A stretch of 6,858 nucleotides of DNA from Candidatus Acetothermia bacterium (GTDB taxonomy: Bacteria; Bipolaricaulota; Bipolaricaulia; Bipolaricaulales; Bipolaricaulaceae). Both the position numbers and the translations under genes were made by a program. Positions 1 through 6,596 of this stretch are shown piece by piece; the stretch's first letter is position 1, and each line of letters begins with the position of its first letter. Under the pieces are notes generated by a model that saw only the letters and a list, made by a program, of their open reading frames with translations, was not told the DNA's origin and ran no database searches. The stretch lies in NCBI GenBank assembly GCA_003551325.1, contig PUMK01000300.1, positions 1 to 6,858 of the forward strand. The letters are read 5' to 3'.

Positions 1-1
1 C

Positions 2-70
2 CCGGTTGCCGGTTGCACGACCTGACCCCGCGACCCGCACGCCGGTTGCCGGTTGCACGACCTGACCCCG
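2..70. repeat. Tandem direct repeat, two copies, 40-base period
   Basis: A 29-base unit occurs identically at 2-30 and 42-70, separated by 11 bases. Each copy opens with the heptamer CCGGTTG repeated twice, followed by CACGACCTGACCCCG. A degenerate continuation rich in GTTCGG and GGTTGCC runs to about 93. The block lies just upstream of the probable promoter of the phosphatase gene. It starts at the window edge, so more copies may lie to the left. It could be a regulator-binding array, a minisatellite, or the end of a repeat-bearing gene or element; the sequence does not decide. Confidence 0.85.
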
Positions 71-87
71 GTTGTTCGGCTGTTCGG

Positions 88-116
88 TTGCCCAGGCACA
101 CAACAGGCGGTAGGGT
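88..116 (+). promoter_or_regulatory. Putative promoter of the phosphatase-hyuAB operon
   Basis: A -35-like TTGCCC (88-93, four of six consensus bases) and a -10-like TAGGGT (111-116, TANNNT form) are 17 bases apart, the standard spacing. Transcription would start about seven bases after the -10 box, at or next to the GTG at 125, which would give a leaderless mRNA. This is inferred from sequence alone; the -10 box matches the consensus only at its conserved T, A and T. Confidence 0.4.
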
Positions 117-124
117 AGAGGACC

Positions 125-901
125 GTGTTGTCACCAAACCAGATGAGCGCGTTGAATACGTTGCTGGCCCATCAGGGCAGGCTCGTCTCGCTTCCCGCCG
201 AGCGGACCGTCGTGTTCGTCGGCGACACGCACGGGGACTCGGAGGCGACGCAACGGGTGCTTCAACGGTACCCGCCGGACACACACACCCTTGTGTTCCT
301 GGGGGACTATGTCGACCGTGGTCCGGACTCCCTGGGCAACCTGCAGGCGCTCCTTGAGGCCAAGCTGGCGCACCCCGACGATGTGGTGCTGCTCATGGGT
401 AACCACGAAGGTTGGGCGACAACACCGTTTTCGCCTGCTGACTTCTGGCAGGAGCTACCCACCGACGAGTCCGCAGCGTGGGCCGAGCTTCTGTCCCAGC
501 TACCGTTCGCGGCACATCATCCAGCTGGGTTGATCGCCCTGCACGGAGCCTTGCCGGATGTCATGGGGATCGGCGAGATCGCGGCAGTCGAGCTCGGTTC
601 GGCGGACTGGCGCAAGATGACCTGGGGAGACTGGACGGAAGTTCCGGGCTTCGTCGTGGATCCCGGGATCCACGGCCGCCCGGCCTTCGGCCGGGACTAC
701 TTCGACGAAGTCGCGGAGAGACTGGCGATCAACGTGTTGGTGCGTGCCCACCAGCCCCACGCCCCCACCTTCATGTACAAGAACCGTTGCCTGACCATCT
801 TCACCTCCTGTGCCTATCCGGAGACGCGACGCCAGCTGGCGGTCTTGCGGCCCCGTGTGACGCTACGCGACGCACGCGATCTTGAGCTTCAACCTCTGTG
901 A
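125..901 (+). CDS. PPP-family metallophosphatase (Ser/Thr protein phosphatase-like)
   Basis: The 258-residue product carries the full metal-binding signature of the PPP branch of calcineurin-like phosphoesterases: GDTHGD (33-38), GDYVDRG (60-66), GNHE (92-95), LHG (139-141) and RAHQP (207-211). These residues normally hold two metal ions that activate water for phosphoester hydrolysis. The C-terminal LTIFTS strand after RAHQP also fits PPP enzymes. There is no signal peptide or membrane segment, so it is probably cytoplasmic. It could act on phosphoproteins, on dinucleoside polyphosphates (ApaH-like) or on small phosphoesters; the family motifs do not separate these. GTG at 125 is taken as the start; TTG at 128 and ATG at 143 are alternatives. 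No well-spaced ribosome site precedes GTG, and a -10-like box ends eight bases before it, suggesting a leaderless start. The gene ends 12 nt before hyuA and leads that operon. Confidence 0.9.
   Translation: MLSPNQMSALNTLLAHQGRLVSLPAERTVVFVGDTHGDSEATQRVLQRYPPDTHTLVFLGDYVDRGPDSLGNLQALLEAKLAHPDDVVLLMGNHEGWATTPFSPADFWQELPTDESAAWAELLSQLPFAAHHPAGLIALHGALPDVMGIGEIAAVELGSADWRKMTWGDWTEVPGFVVDPGIHGRPAFGRDYFDEVAERLAINVLVRAHQPHAPTFMYKNRCLTIFTSCAYPETRRQLAVLRPRVTLRDARDLELQPL
655..674. repeat. Perfect 20-base palindrome inside the phosphatase gene
   Basis: The half-site CGTGGATCCC is followed directly by its exact reverse complement. It lies in frame and encodes the VDPGIH stretch, residues 178-183. A second inverted repeat follows at once (679-685 with 689-695, CCCGGCC with GGCCGGG, loop TTC). 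Together they make two adjacent hairpins in the coding sequence. No role is known. Confidence 0.8.
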
Positions 902-907
902 GGAGGG
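901..907 (+). promoter_or_regulatory. Ribosome binding site of hyuA
   Basis: AGGAGGG sits six bases before the GTG at 914 and begins at the last base of the phosphatase stop codon. It is a near-complete Shine-Dalgarno sequence and fixes the hyuA start. Its overlap with the upstream stop supports translational coupling. Confidence 0.85.
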
Positions 908-913
908 CTTGCG

Positions 914-2950
914 GTGTTGGTGGGTGTTGACGTAGGCGGGACGTTCACCGACCTCGTATGGTCGGAGGCTGGACAGACGTACGCGCTCAAGGTCCCCACA
1001 ACCCCCCAACAGGAGGAGGGCTTCCTCCGAGCACTCGACGCGCTTCGCGAAGTCCATGGAGCGCCCCCCTCACCCGCACGGCTCGTGCACGGGACGACCA
1101 CCGCTACCAATGCTGTGCTTGAGGGAACATGGTCGCGCACAGCACTCTTCACTACCAAGGGGTTTAGGGATGTCCTGGAGATCGGTCGCCAGGCGCGCCC
1201 AGCGCTCTATGACCTCTTCACAGACCGGCCGGAGCCGGTGGTCCCCCGGACCCTCCGCATGGAGGTCCCTGAACGGCTTGACCACCGTGGACGAGTTGTC
1301 TGTTCGCTCGACGAAGCCAAGGTGCGCCGGTTGGCCCGTACGATCAGGGGGACGGTCTCGTCCGTGGCCGTTGTTCTCCTCTACGCATTCCTGGATGATC
1401 GGCACGAGCAGCGGGTGCGCGAACTCCTGCGGGACGAAGGGGTGGACGTTCCCATCACCTTGTCCTCAGAGGTATTGCCCGAGTTCCGGGAGTTCGAGCG
1501 CACATCGACGACGGTCCTCTCGGCCGCGCTCCGGCCGGTGATCGCCGGCTATCTGGAGCGCTTGGCGGCCGGACTCCGAAAGCGCTCGATCCACGCGCCG
1601 CTCCTTCTCATGAGCTCTTCCGGTGGTGTGGTCAGTGCCGAGGAGGCAGGACGTTCTCCGGCCGTTCTCTTACTTTCGGGGCCTGCTGGCGGGGTAGAAG
1701 GCGCCCGGCGGGTGGGTACAGCCGCCGGCCTGTCGAACATGATCACCCTGGACATGGGAGGCACGAGCACCGACGTAGCACTGCTTCCGGGTGGCACCCC
1801 GCAACGGTCTCCCGAACGGGAGGTGGCAGGCCGCCCCGTGCGGATCCCCGCCGTAGATGTGCACACCGTCGGCGCTGGCGGAGGCAGCATTGCCCGCATC
1901 GACGCCGGAGGAGCCCTACGTGTGGGGCCGTCCAGTGCAGGTGCTGTACCAGGCCCCGCTTGCTACGGCCTTGGTGGATCCGCGCCCACCGTCAGCGACG
2001 CGCATCTCGTGCTGGGCCGCCTTCCGGAGGACCGTACGTTGGGCGGGTTGCCGCCATTGGACCTCGGCGCAGCACGATCCGCCGTGGCGAGCTTGGCACA
2101 ACCTCTGGGGCTCTCCGTGGACGATGCCGCATGGGGTATTCTGACCGTGGCCGAAGCCACCATGGAACAGGCAGTGCGGGTGATCTCCGTGGAGCGGGGC
2201 CATGACCCTCGCGGATTTGCGCTCCTGGCGTTTGGGGGGGCCGGGCCTCTGCATGGTGCTGCATTGGCATCCAAGCTTGGCATAAGGAACGTACTCGTGC
2301 CGGCACATGCCGGCGCACTGTCAGCACTGGGCCTCATGTCGGCGGACCTGATGCTGTCCTTGGTCCGTTCGGTACTCCTTCCCTGGGCGGAAGCCCAATC
2401 CGATCGCTTGCATGAGGTGATGGATCAGCTCAGAGCAACCGCTGCCCAGCGGCTCTCGGCCGCAGGTGTTCCTGAAACGTCGATGGCCTTTCGTTATGCG
2501 GCCGATCTCCGCTACCGAGGACAGGGATTCGAACTCACCATTCCATGGGACACAAGCGATGCAATCGCTCGGACGCGCGAGCGCGTCGCTCAGGATTTCC
2601 ACGATGCGCACGAGGCTCGCTACGGCTACGCTGCTCCCGAGGACCCCTTGGAGCTCGTGTCCCTACGCCTCACGGCTACCGCTCCCACCCAGGCACCACC
2701 GCTTCCCCCCACCAAGAACGCTGGCCCATCATCCACACCAACGGCGACACGCTCTGTGTACTTCGGTCCCGTGCATGGTTGGGCAACGTGCCCGGTGTTC
2801 GACCGCAGCCAGCTGTGCGCGGGTGCGCACCTCCCCTCCCCGGCTGTTGTCGAGGGAACCGACTGCACCTGCCTTGTTCCGCCAGGGACCACCGCACAGG
2901 TGGACGCAATCGGAAACCTCGTACTGGAGGTGCTTCCTTGGACCCCATAA
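914..2950 (+). CDS. hyuA: Hydantoinase/oxoprolinase family protein, subunit A
   Basis: The 678-residue product is a full-length HyuA-type subunit. It opens with GVDVGGTFTD (4-13), the phosphate-binding loop of the Hydant_A_N domain, followed by HGTTTATN (59-66). The central hydantoinase A domain shows LSGPAGGV (254-261), DMGGTSTD (280-287), VGAGGGSI (319-326) and FGGAGPLHG (440-448), which form an actin/hsp70-like ATP fold. A C-terminal domain runs from about 500. Family members use ATP to activate a cyclic amide, as in N-methylhydantoinase, 5-oxoprolinase and the related acetone carboxylase. The partner is HyuB, encoded next and overlapping by 13 nt. The GTG start has a strong ribosome site six bases upstream. 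No acetone carboxylase gamma subunit is visible, so ring opening is more likely than carboxylation. The substrate is not decided by sequence. Confidence 0.93.
   Translation: MLVGVDVGGTFTDLVWSEAGQTYALKVPTTPQQEEGFLRALDALREVHGAPPSPARLVHGTTTATNAVLEGTWSRTALFTTKGFRDVLEIGRQARPALYDLFTDRPEPVVPRTLRMEVPERLDHRGRVVCSLDEAKVRRLARTIRGTVSSVAVVLLYAFLDDRHEQRVRELLRDEGVDVPITLSSEVLPEFREFERTSTTVLSAALRPVIAGYLERLAAGLRKRSIHAPLLLMSSSGGVVSAEEAGRSPAVLLLSGPAGGVEGARRVGTAAGLSNMITLDMGGTSTDVALLPGGTPQRSPEREVAGRPVRIPAVDVHTVGAGGGSIARIDAGGALRVGPSSAGAVPGPACYGLGGSAPTVSDAHLVLGRLPEDRTLGGLPPLDLGAARSAVASLAQPLGLSVDDAAWGILTVAEATMEQAVRVISVERGHDPRGFALLAFGGAGPLHGAALASKLGIRNVLVPAHAGALSALGLMSADLMLSLVRSVLLPWAEAQSDRLHEVMDQLRATAAQRLSAAGVPETSMAFRYAADLRYRGQGFELTIPWDTSDAIARTRERVAQDFHDAHEARYGYAAPEDPLELVSLRLTATAPTQAPPLPPTKNAGPSSTPTATRSVYFGPVHGWATCPVFDRSQLCAGAHLPSPAVVEGTDCTCLVPPGTTAQVDAIGNLVLEVLPWTP
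2926..2931 (+). promoter_or_regulatory. Ribosome binding site of hyuB
   Basis: GGAGGT lies within the last codons of hyuA, six bases before the TTG at 2938. It is what selects TTG as the hyuB start over upstream codons in the same open frame. Confidence 0.85.
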
Positions 2951-4539
2951 CTCTGTCCGTGCTTGCCAGCGCCCTAACAGGGGTTGCCGAGGAGATGTCG
3001 GCAGCTCTGGTGCGCACGGCATACTCGCCGAACATCAAAGAACGCCGGGATTGCTCCTCGGCCGTGTTCGATGACCTGGGCAACATGGTCGCCCAAGCGG
3101 AGAACATCCCCGTTCATCTGGGCGCGATGCCCTTCTCCGTGCAGGCGGTTGTCCGTGCATTCGCTAACTGGTCACCCGGCGATGTAGCTCTTGTCAACGA
3201 CCCCTTTCACGGCGGAGCACACCTTCCCGACATCACCTGTGTTGCCCCAATATTCCATGACGGGCAACCGTTGGCGTATGTCGCTGTGCGCGCACACCAT
3301 GCGGATGTCGGTGGGATGACCCCGGGGAGCCTTCCTGCTGCCGCCCAGGAGATCTTCCAGGAGGGGCTTGTCATCCCTCCGGTGAAACTCTGGCGCGCCG
3401 GAACGCTGGATGAGGACCTCATGGGACTCATCCTGGCCAATGTGCGTACACCCCGAGAGCGGCGCGGCGACCTGCGAGCACAGCTGGCCGCAGTCCACAC
3501 CGGAACCCGGCGGTTGGAGGAGCTCGTTCACCGCCACGGTGCGTGCGAGATTCTGGAGGGATTCACCGCTCTAATGGACCATGCCGAACGCAGGATGGAG
3601 GCTGCCGTGAGCAACCTGCCTCCGGGGTCGTGGGCGTTCACCGACAGCCTTGACGAGGGCACCGAGGTATCCGTACGGTTGTCGCACAGGGACAAGGCGA
3701 TCTCGGTGGACTTCACAGGTTCCTCCCCCCAGGTCATGGCACCGGTGAACGCACCCCTCGCAGTCACAGCATCAGCCGTGTACTTCGCCCTACGGGCAGC
3801 ACTGGATCCAGGGCTCCCTCCCAACGCCGGGGCCTGGCGGCCTGTCCACATCGTCGCCCCTCGGGGAACCGTCGTCAACGCACGATGGCCAGCAGCGGTG
3901 GGAGGCGGGAACCTCGAGCTATCCCAACGGATCGTCGACGTGATGCTCGGGGCGTTGGCCAAAGCGCTTCCCGAACGCGTCCCCGCAGCCTGCCAGGGGA
4001 CGATGAACAACCTCACCATCGGCGGCATTGACCCCAAAGATGGTGAGCCGTACACATTCTACGAGACCTTGGGCGGAGGCTTCGGGGGGCGGCCCGATCG
4101 AAGGGGCATTGACGGCGTGCACAGCCACATGACGAACACCCTGAACACTCCTGTCGAGGCCCTGGAAGTTGCCTATCCACTCCGCGTCGAACGGTACAGC
4201 TTCCGCCAGGGCTCAGGCGGTAGGGGACAGTTCAATGGCGGCGAGGGTCTGCGCCGGGACCTCCGGGTTCTCGACCACACGGCCACCGTATCCCTGCTTG
4301 CTGATCGTCGGCAGGGGCAACCCTACGGCGTGGACGGGGGAGAACCCGGTGCCCCAGGCGAAGATTGGCTCCTCCTAGACGACACACCACCGCAGCGTCT
4401 CCCCTCCAAGGGTACCGTCTACGTGCCGTCCGGAGGCGTGATCTCCGTGCGCACCCCTGGGGGCGGAGGTCATGGCAAGCCGTCAGGCGGGAGCGCGCGC
4501 ACCGACGAGGTAAGCGGTGAACCCCACCATCCGCTCTGA
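2938..4539 (+). CDS. hyuB: Hydantoinase/oxoprolinase family protein, subunit B
   Basis: The 533-residue product is a complete HyuB-type subunit (Hydantoinase_B domain over nearly its whole length), the partner of HyuA in an ATP-dependent cyclic amide hydrolase. The family start DPITLSVL is intact. Typical blocks follow: NDPFHGGAHLPD (87-98), HHADVGG (120-126), the GGGNLE-SQRIVD region (from 321), ETLGGGFGG (376-384), HSHMTNTLNTPVEALE (from 395) and a glycine-rich TPGGGGHG end. The His, Asp and Asn residues in these blocks are the likely metal or substrate ligands, by analogy with the family. The reading frame stays open upstream to 2545 within hyuA, but homology begins only at the TTG at 2938, which has a GGAGGT six bases upstream and overlaps the hyuA stop by 13 nt. 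The 3' end overlaps convergent trmI by 57 bp. Confidence 0.93.
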   Translation: MDPITLSVLASALTGVAEEMSAALVRTAYSPNIKERRDCSSAVFDDLGNMVAQAENIPVHLGAMPFSVQAVVRAFANWSPGDVALVNDPFHGGAHLPDITCVAPIFHDGQPLAYVAVRAHHADVGGMTPGSLPAAAQEIFQEGLVIPPVKLWRAGTLDEDLMGLILANVRTPRERRGDLRAQLAAVHTGTRRLEELVHRHGACEILEGFTALMDHAERRMEAAVSNLPPGSWAFTDSLDEGTEVSVRLSHRDKAISVDFTGSSPQVMAPVNAPLAVTASAVYFALRAALDPGLPPNAGAWRPVHIVAPRGTVVNARWPAAVGGGNLELSQRIVDVMLGALAKALPERVPAACQGTMNNLTIGGIDPKDGEPYTFYETLGGGFGGRPDRRGIDGVHSHMTNTLNTPVEALEVAYPLRVERYSFRQGSGGRGQFNGGEGLRRDLRVLDHTATVSLLADRRQGQPYGVDGGEPGAPGEDWLLLDDTPPQRLPSKGTVYVPSGGVISVRTPGGGGHGKPSGGSARTDEVSGEPHHPL

Positions 4540-5259
4540 GGGCCGTACGCCCTCACGTTGACGCACCAATACCCGACGCTCAAACAGCTCCACGATCTCC
4601 GTCCTGGAGAACCCTTCAGCTTCCAAGGTCTCGACCGCCCGCTTCAGCTGTTCGGCGGTGGGCACGATAAGCGCCAATGGGGCGCCGGGGGCAAGCGCAG
4701 CACGTGCCGCCTCAATCGCCTCCCACGGCTCCGGAAGGTCGAGGAACGCTGCGTCCACATCACTCACCGGGAAGGGCTCTCCCGCGCTCAGCACACGTCC
4801 CTCCACCCGATCGGCCATCCCGGCACGGGCCACGTTGTACATGGCGTTCTCCAGGAATTCCTCGCGCCGGTCAAACGTGTATACCCGACCTTCCGGTCCT
4901 ACGAACTGCCCCAGCAACAGTGTGAACGCCCCTGAACCGGTCCCCATCTCCAGAACACGGATGCCAGGCCGCAGATCAAGGGCGATGACCAACCATCCAG
5001 CGTCCTTCGGGTAGACGATCTGTGTCCGCCGGCGGACCTTGAACATGCGCTCGCCGATTCGAGGGCGCAGCGCCAAGAAGCGCGCACCGATGTTGGTGAC
5101 GACCTCGCTGCCGGGTGGACTTCCCACAAGATCCTCATGCTCAACGATCCCCCGACTGCTGTGCAGACGTCCTCCCGCTTCCAGCGCCACCAGATAGGTC
5201 CGCTCCTTCCCAACTTCGCACAGAAGCACATCGTCTCCATAGTTAAACAACCTCGACAT
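4483..5259 (-). CDS. trmI: tRNA (adenine-58-N1)-methyltransferase TrmI
   Basis: The 258-residue product matches TrmI, the homotetrameric SAM-dependent enzyme that makes m1A58 in the T-loop of tRNAs. A small N-terminal beta domain (about 1-65) precedes a Rossmann-fold methyltransferase domain. RRTQIVYPKDAG (77-88) is the family linker. EMGTGSGAFT (104-113) is the SAM-binding motif I, with the acidic FD (129-130) after it. DLPEPW (174-179) is the active-site motif. The end, with RPSERMVGFTAYLV, is typical of the family. ATG at 5259 is chosen because MSRLFNYGD looks like a natural start and AGGGAGGT lies about eight bases upstream; a TTG at 5286 would add nine residues but lies upstream of that ribosome site. 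The modification is known to aid tRNA stability in thermophiles, though mesophiles also have it. Its last 57 bp overlap hyuB. Confidence 0.93.
   Translation of the reverse strand: MSRLFNYGDDVLLCEVGKERTYLVALEAGGRLHSSRGIVEHEDLVGSPPGSEVVTNIGARFLALRPRIGERMFKVRRRTQIVYPKDAGWLVIALDLRPGIRVLEMGTGSGAFTLLLGQFVGPEGRVYTFDRREEFLENAMYNVARAGMADRVEGRVLSAGEPFPVSDVDAAFLDLPEPWEAIEAARAALAPGAPLALIVPTAEQLKRAVETLEAEGFSRTEIVELFERRVLVRQREGVRPSERMVGFTAYLVGARAPA
4537..4555 (+). terminator. Hairpin at the hyuB stop codon, possible terminator
   Basis: TGAGGGC (4537-4543) pairs perfectly with GCCCTCA (4549-4555) around a five-base loop. The stem begins exactly at the hyuB TGA. No run of T follows, so it is not a classical intrinsic terminator. 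It may pause or protect the hyuAB transcript end. It also lies inside the trmI coding region on the other strand. Confidence 0.35.
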
Positions 5260-5266
5260 CCGGGGA

Positions 5267-5274
5267 ACCTCCCT
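5267..5274 (-). promoter_or_regulatory. Ribosome binding site of trmI
   Basis: On the minus strand this reads AGGGAGGT, about eight bases before the ATG at 5259. It settles the trmI start against the longer TTG-initiated version. Confidence 0.8.
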
Positions 5275-5344
5275 TTCGTCCGGCAAGCCAGCCCGACAAA
5301 GAGCCCGCGGCCAACCGCGCTCGATGCCTGCTCAACGGTCCACC

Positions 5345-5350
5345 ATCATA
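5345..5350 (-). promoter_or_regulatory. Possible -10 box for trmI
   Basis: On the minus strand this reads TATGAT, one base from the TATAAT consensus. It would give a leader of about 80 nt before trmI. The -35 position at a 17-base spacing (TCTCCA) matches only three of six bases, so the assignment is weak. The 171-base gap between trmI and thyX must hold divergent promoters, and I see no ORF in it. Confidence 0.3.
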
Positions 5351-5419
5351 ACCCGTGCCGACGGTCATGGAGATACTGGAGCGATGCCCCGGTTCGTGGA
5401 ACTGGAGCGCAGGCATCGC

Positions 5420-5425
5420 TAACAT
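5420..5425 (+). promoter_or_regulatory. Possible -10 box for a leaderless thyX-dcd mRNA
   Basis: TAACAT (TANNNT form, four of six consensus bases) ends five bases before the thyX ATG at 5431, so transcription would start at about that ATG. No Shine-Dalgarno sequence precedes the ATG. The -35 position at a 17-base spacing, TGGAAC (5397-5402), matches three of six bases. The reading is inferred. Confidence 0.35.
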
Positions 5426-5430
5426 GAGCC

Positions 5431-6039
5431 ATGGCCAGTACACCGAACGTACACGTTAAACTGCTGATGATCACACCGGATGCGGTGGGGCACATCGCCC
5501 GCTGTGCGCGCGTCAGCCACCGCAGCGAAGCGGACTCCGGGCCGGAGGCGGATGCGGCGCTTGTCCGCAAGCTCATTCGATGGGGGCATCTGTCGGTCCT
5601 GGAGTTCGCCCATGCCACGTTCCTGATCGAGGGTCTGTCCCGCGCCTGTGCTAACCAGCTGACCCGACACAGGCTGGCCAGTTTCGTACAGGAGTCCCAG
5701 CGGTATGTGGACGTCCGCGATCGACCGATCGTACTGCCGGAAACCCTCGCCAACGGCCCATGGCGCGAGGATGTTGAGGGGCTCTACGACAACGCACAAT
5801 CCCTGTACGAGCGTCTCGTGGCTGACGGCATCCCCAAGGAGGACGCGCGCTATGTGCTTCCCATCGGTGCCGAGACACAACTCGTGATGGACGTGAACTT
5901 CCGTGAGGCACGACACATCATCTCTCTTCGTGGCACACAACACGCGCAGTGGGAGATCCGTGCTTTGGCACGGGAACTCCTCCACAAGCTGACGGATGCT
6001 GCACCAGCCGTCTTCGAAGACCTGGAGGTAACATCATGA
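5431..6039 (+). CDS. thyX: FAD-dependent thymidylate synthase ThyX
   Basis: The 202-residue product is a flavin-dependent thymidylate synthase, which methylates dUMP to dTMP using methylenetetrahydrofolate, NADPH and FAD and works as a homotetramer. The diagnostic RHR-x7-S motif is RHRLASFVQES (79-89), set in the usual context after WGHLSVLEFA and LSRACANQLT. The C-terminal block with N156, SLRGTQHAQWEIR (165-177) and arginine R167 is the region that binds dUMP in characterised enzymes. It is slightly shorter than many ThyX proteins (about 210-250), but no motif is lost. The ATG at 5431 is preferred because the first conserved strand (HVKLLMITPD) starts at residue 8; an in-frame ATG at 5467 would cut into it. 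The start lacks a ribosome site and may be leaderless. The stop overlaps the dcd start by four bases. Confidence 0.95.
   Translation: MASTPNVHVKLLMITPDAVGHIARCARVSHRSEADSGPEADAALVRKLIRWGHLSVLEFAHATFLIEGLSRACANQLTRHRLASFVQESQRYVDVRDRPIVLPETLANGPWREDVEGLYDNAQSLYERLVADGIPKEDARYVLPIGAETQLVMDVNFREARHIISLRGTQHAQWEIRALARELLHKLTDAAPAVFEDLEVTS
6024..6029 (+). promoter_or_regulatory. Ribosome binding site of dcd
   Basis: GGAGGT, inside the end of thyX and six bases before the ATG at 6036, fixes the dcd start. It has the same sequence and spacing as the hyuB site. Confidence 0.85.
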
Positions 6040-6596
6040 GCTACTCCATCCTCTCCGACCAGGAGATCGCAGCCCTATGCAGAACATCCCCCCCGATGCT
6101 GGACCCGTTCGTCGCTCGACAGGAAGGGAAGCCTTCTTGGGGTCTGGGAAGCTTCGGGTACGACCTGCGCCTTGGCGGGAGGTTCCTCGTCCCCCTGGGC
6201 GGGGTCAACGCTGTACTCGATCCGGTTGACTTTCCTCGCAGCCACTTCCGAGAGGTCGAGGCCGAACAGATCTTCGAGCTGGCACCCAACGCCCAGGTGC
6301 TCGCCGAGTCGATGGAAACCTTCCACATGCCCGAAGATGTCATGGGCGTGTGTTGGGGCAAGAGCTCCTACGCCCGCTGCGGTCTTCTCTGCAACGTAAC
6401 GCCGTTGGAGCCCATGTGGCGTGGGAGGCTGACGCTGGAACTGGCGAACCTCTCTCCCCTCCCCATCCGGCTGCATGTCGGTCAGGGGATCGCTCAGGTG
6501 GTGTTCTTCCGCGGCGCACGTCCCGGGCGGACCTACGGGGAGAAGGAGGCCGGAGGCGGCTACCAAGATCAGCCTGGCGTCACGCTCCCCTACTGA
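6036..6596 (+). CDS. dcd: dCTP deaminase
   Basis: The 186-residue product belongs to the dCTP deaminase/dUTPase trimer fold and converts dCTP to dUTP and ammonia. It shows GSFGYDLRL (38-46), the nucleotide-binding GKSSYARCGL (108-117, with S111 and R114), NVTPLEPMWRGRLTLELAN (120-138) with the expected catalytic glutamate E135, and the GQGIAQVVFF strand (149-158). The C-terminal YQDQPGVTLP lid (176-185) is complete. The length and the TPLEP-WRG wording resemble the short Dcd of alphaproteobacteria. It starts at ATG 6036, overlapping the thyX stop as ATGA, with GGAGGT six bases upstream. Together the two genes feed dTMP synthesis, needing a dUTPase not present here. A bifunctional dCTP deaminase/dUTPase is possible but not indicated. 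The last seven bases overlap a convergent small ORF. Confidence 0.94.
   Translation: MSYSILSDQEIAALCRTSPPMLDPFVARQEGKPSWGLGSFGYDLRLGGRFLVPLGGVNAVLDPVDFPRSHFREVEAEQIFELAPNAQVLAESMETFHMPEDVMGVCWGKSSYARCGLLCNVTPLEPMWRGRLTLELANLSPLPIRLHVGQGIAQVVFFRGARPGRTYGEKEAGGGYQDQPGVTLPY

Noticed and set aside
1..93. CRISPR array
   Set aside because: There are only two copies with an 11-base spacer, the unit has nested direct repeats, and no cas genes are nearby.
656..673. BamHI-SmaI-BamHI-like sequence suggesting a cloning linker artefact
   Set aside because: It is in frame within the phosphatase, between intact family motifs, and reads as ordinary protein (VDPGIH); there is no vector sequence around it.
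1963..2337. Minus-strand ORFs inside hyuA
   Set aside because: They are shadows of a GC-rich gene with strong homology on the plus strand; their translations are Pro, Ser, Arg and Ala rich with no recognisable domain.
2545..2937. Open frame extending hyuB 131 codons upstream into hyuA
   Set aside because: The extra residues are low-complexity out-of-frame translation of hyuA. HyuB homology begins at DPITLSVL, where a TTG has a well-spaced GGAGGT.
3528..4055. Minus-strand 175-codon ORF inside hyuB
   Set aside because: The plus strand holds conserved HyuB motifs throughout, and the minus-strand product has no plausible motif.
5284..5286. TTG start for a 267-residue trmI
   Set aside because: It lies upstream of the Shine-Dalgarno sequence that serves the ATG at 5259, and the added nine residues are not part of the TrmI fold.
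5424..5459. Tiny upstream ORF overlapping the thyX start
   Set aside because: It has eleven codons, no ribosome site and no sign of a regulatory peptide; it is more likely chance.
5949..6035. Upstream extension of dcd by 29 codons
   Set aside because: It lies wholly within thyX, shows no Dcd similarity, and the ATG at 6036 has a good ribosome site and the natural MSYSILSD start.
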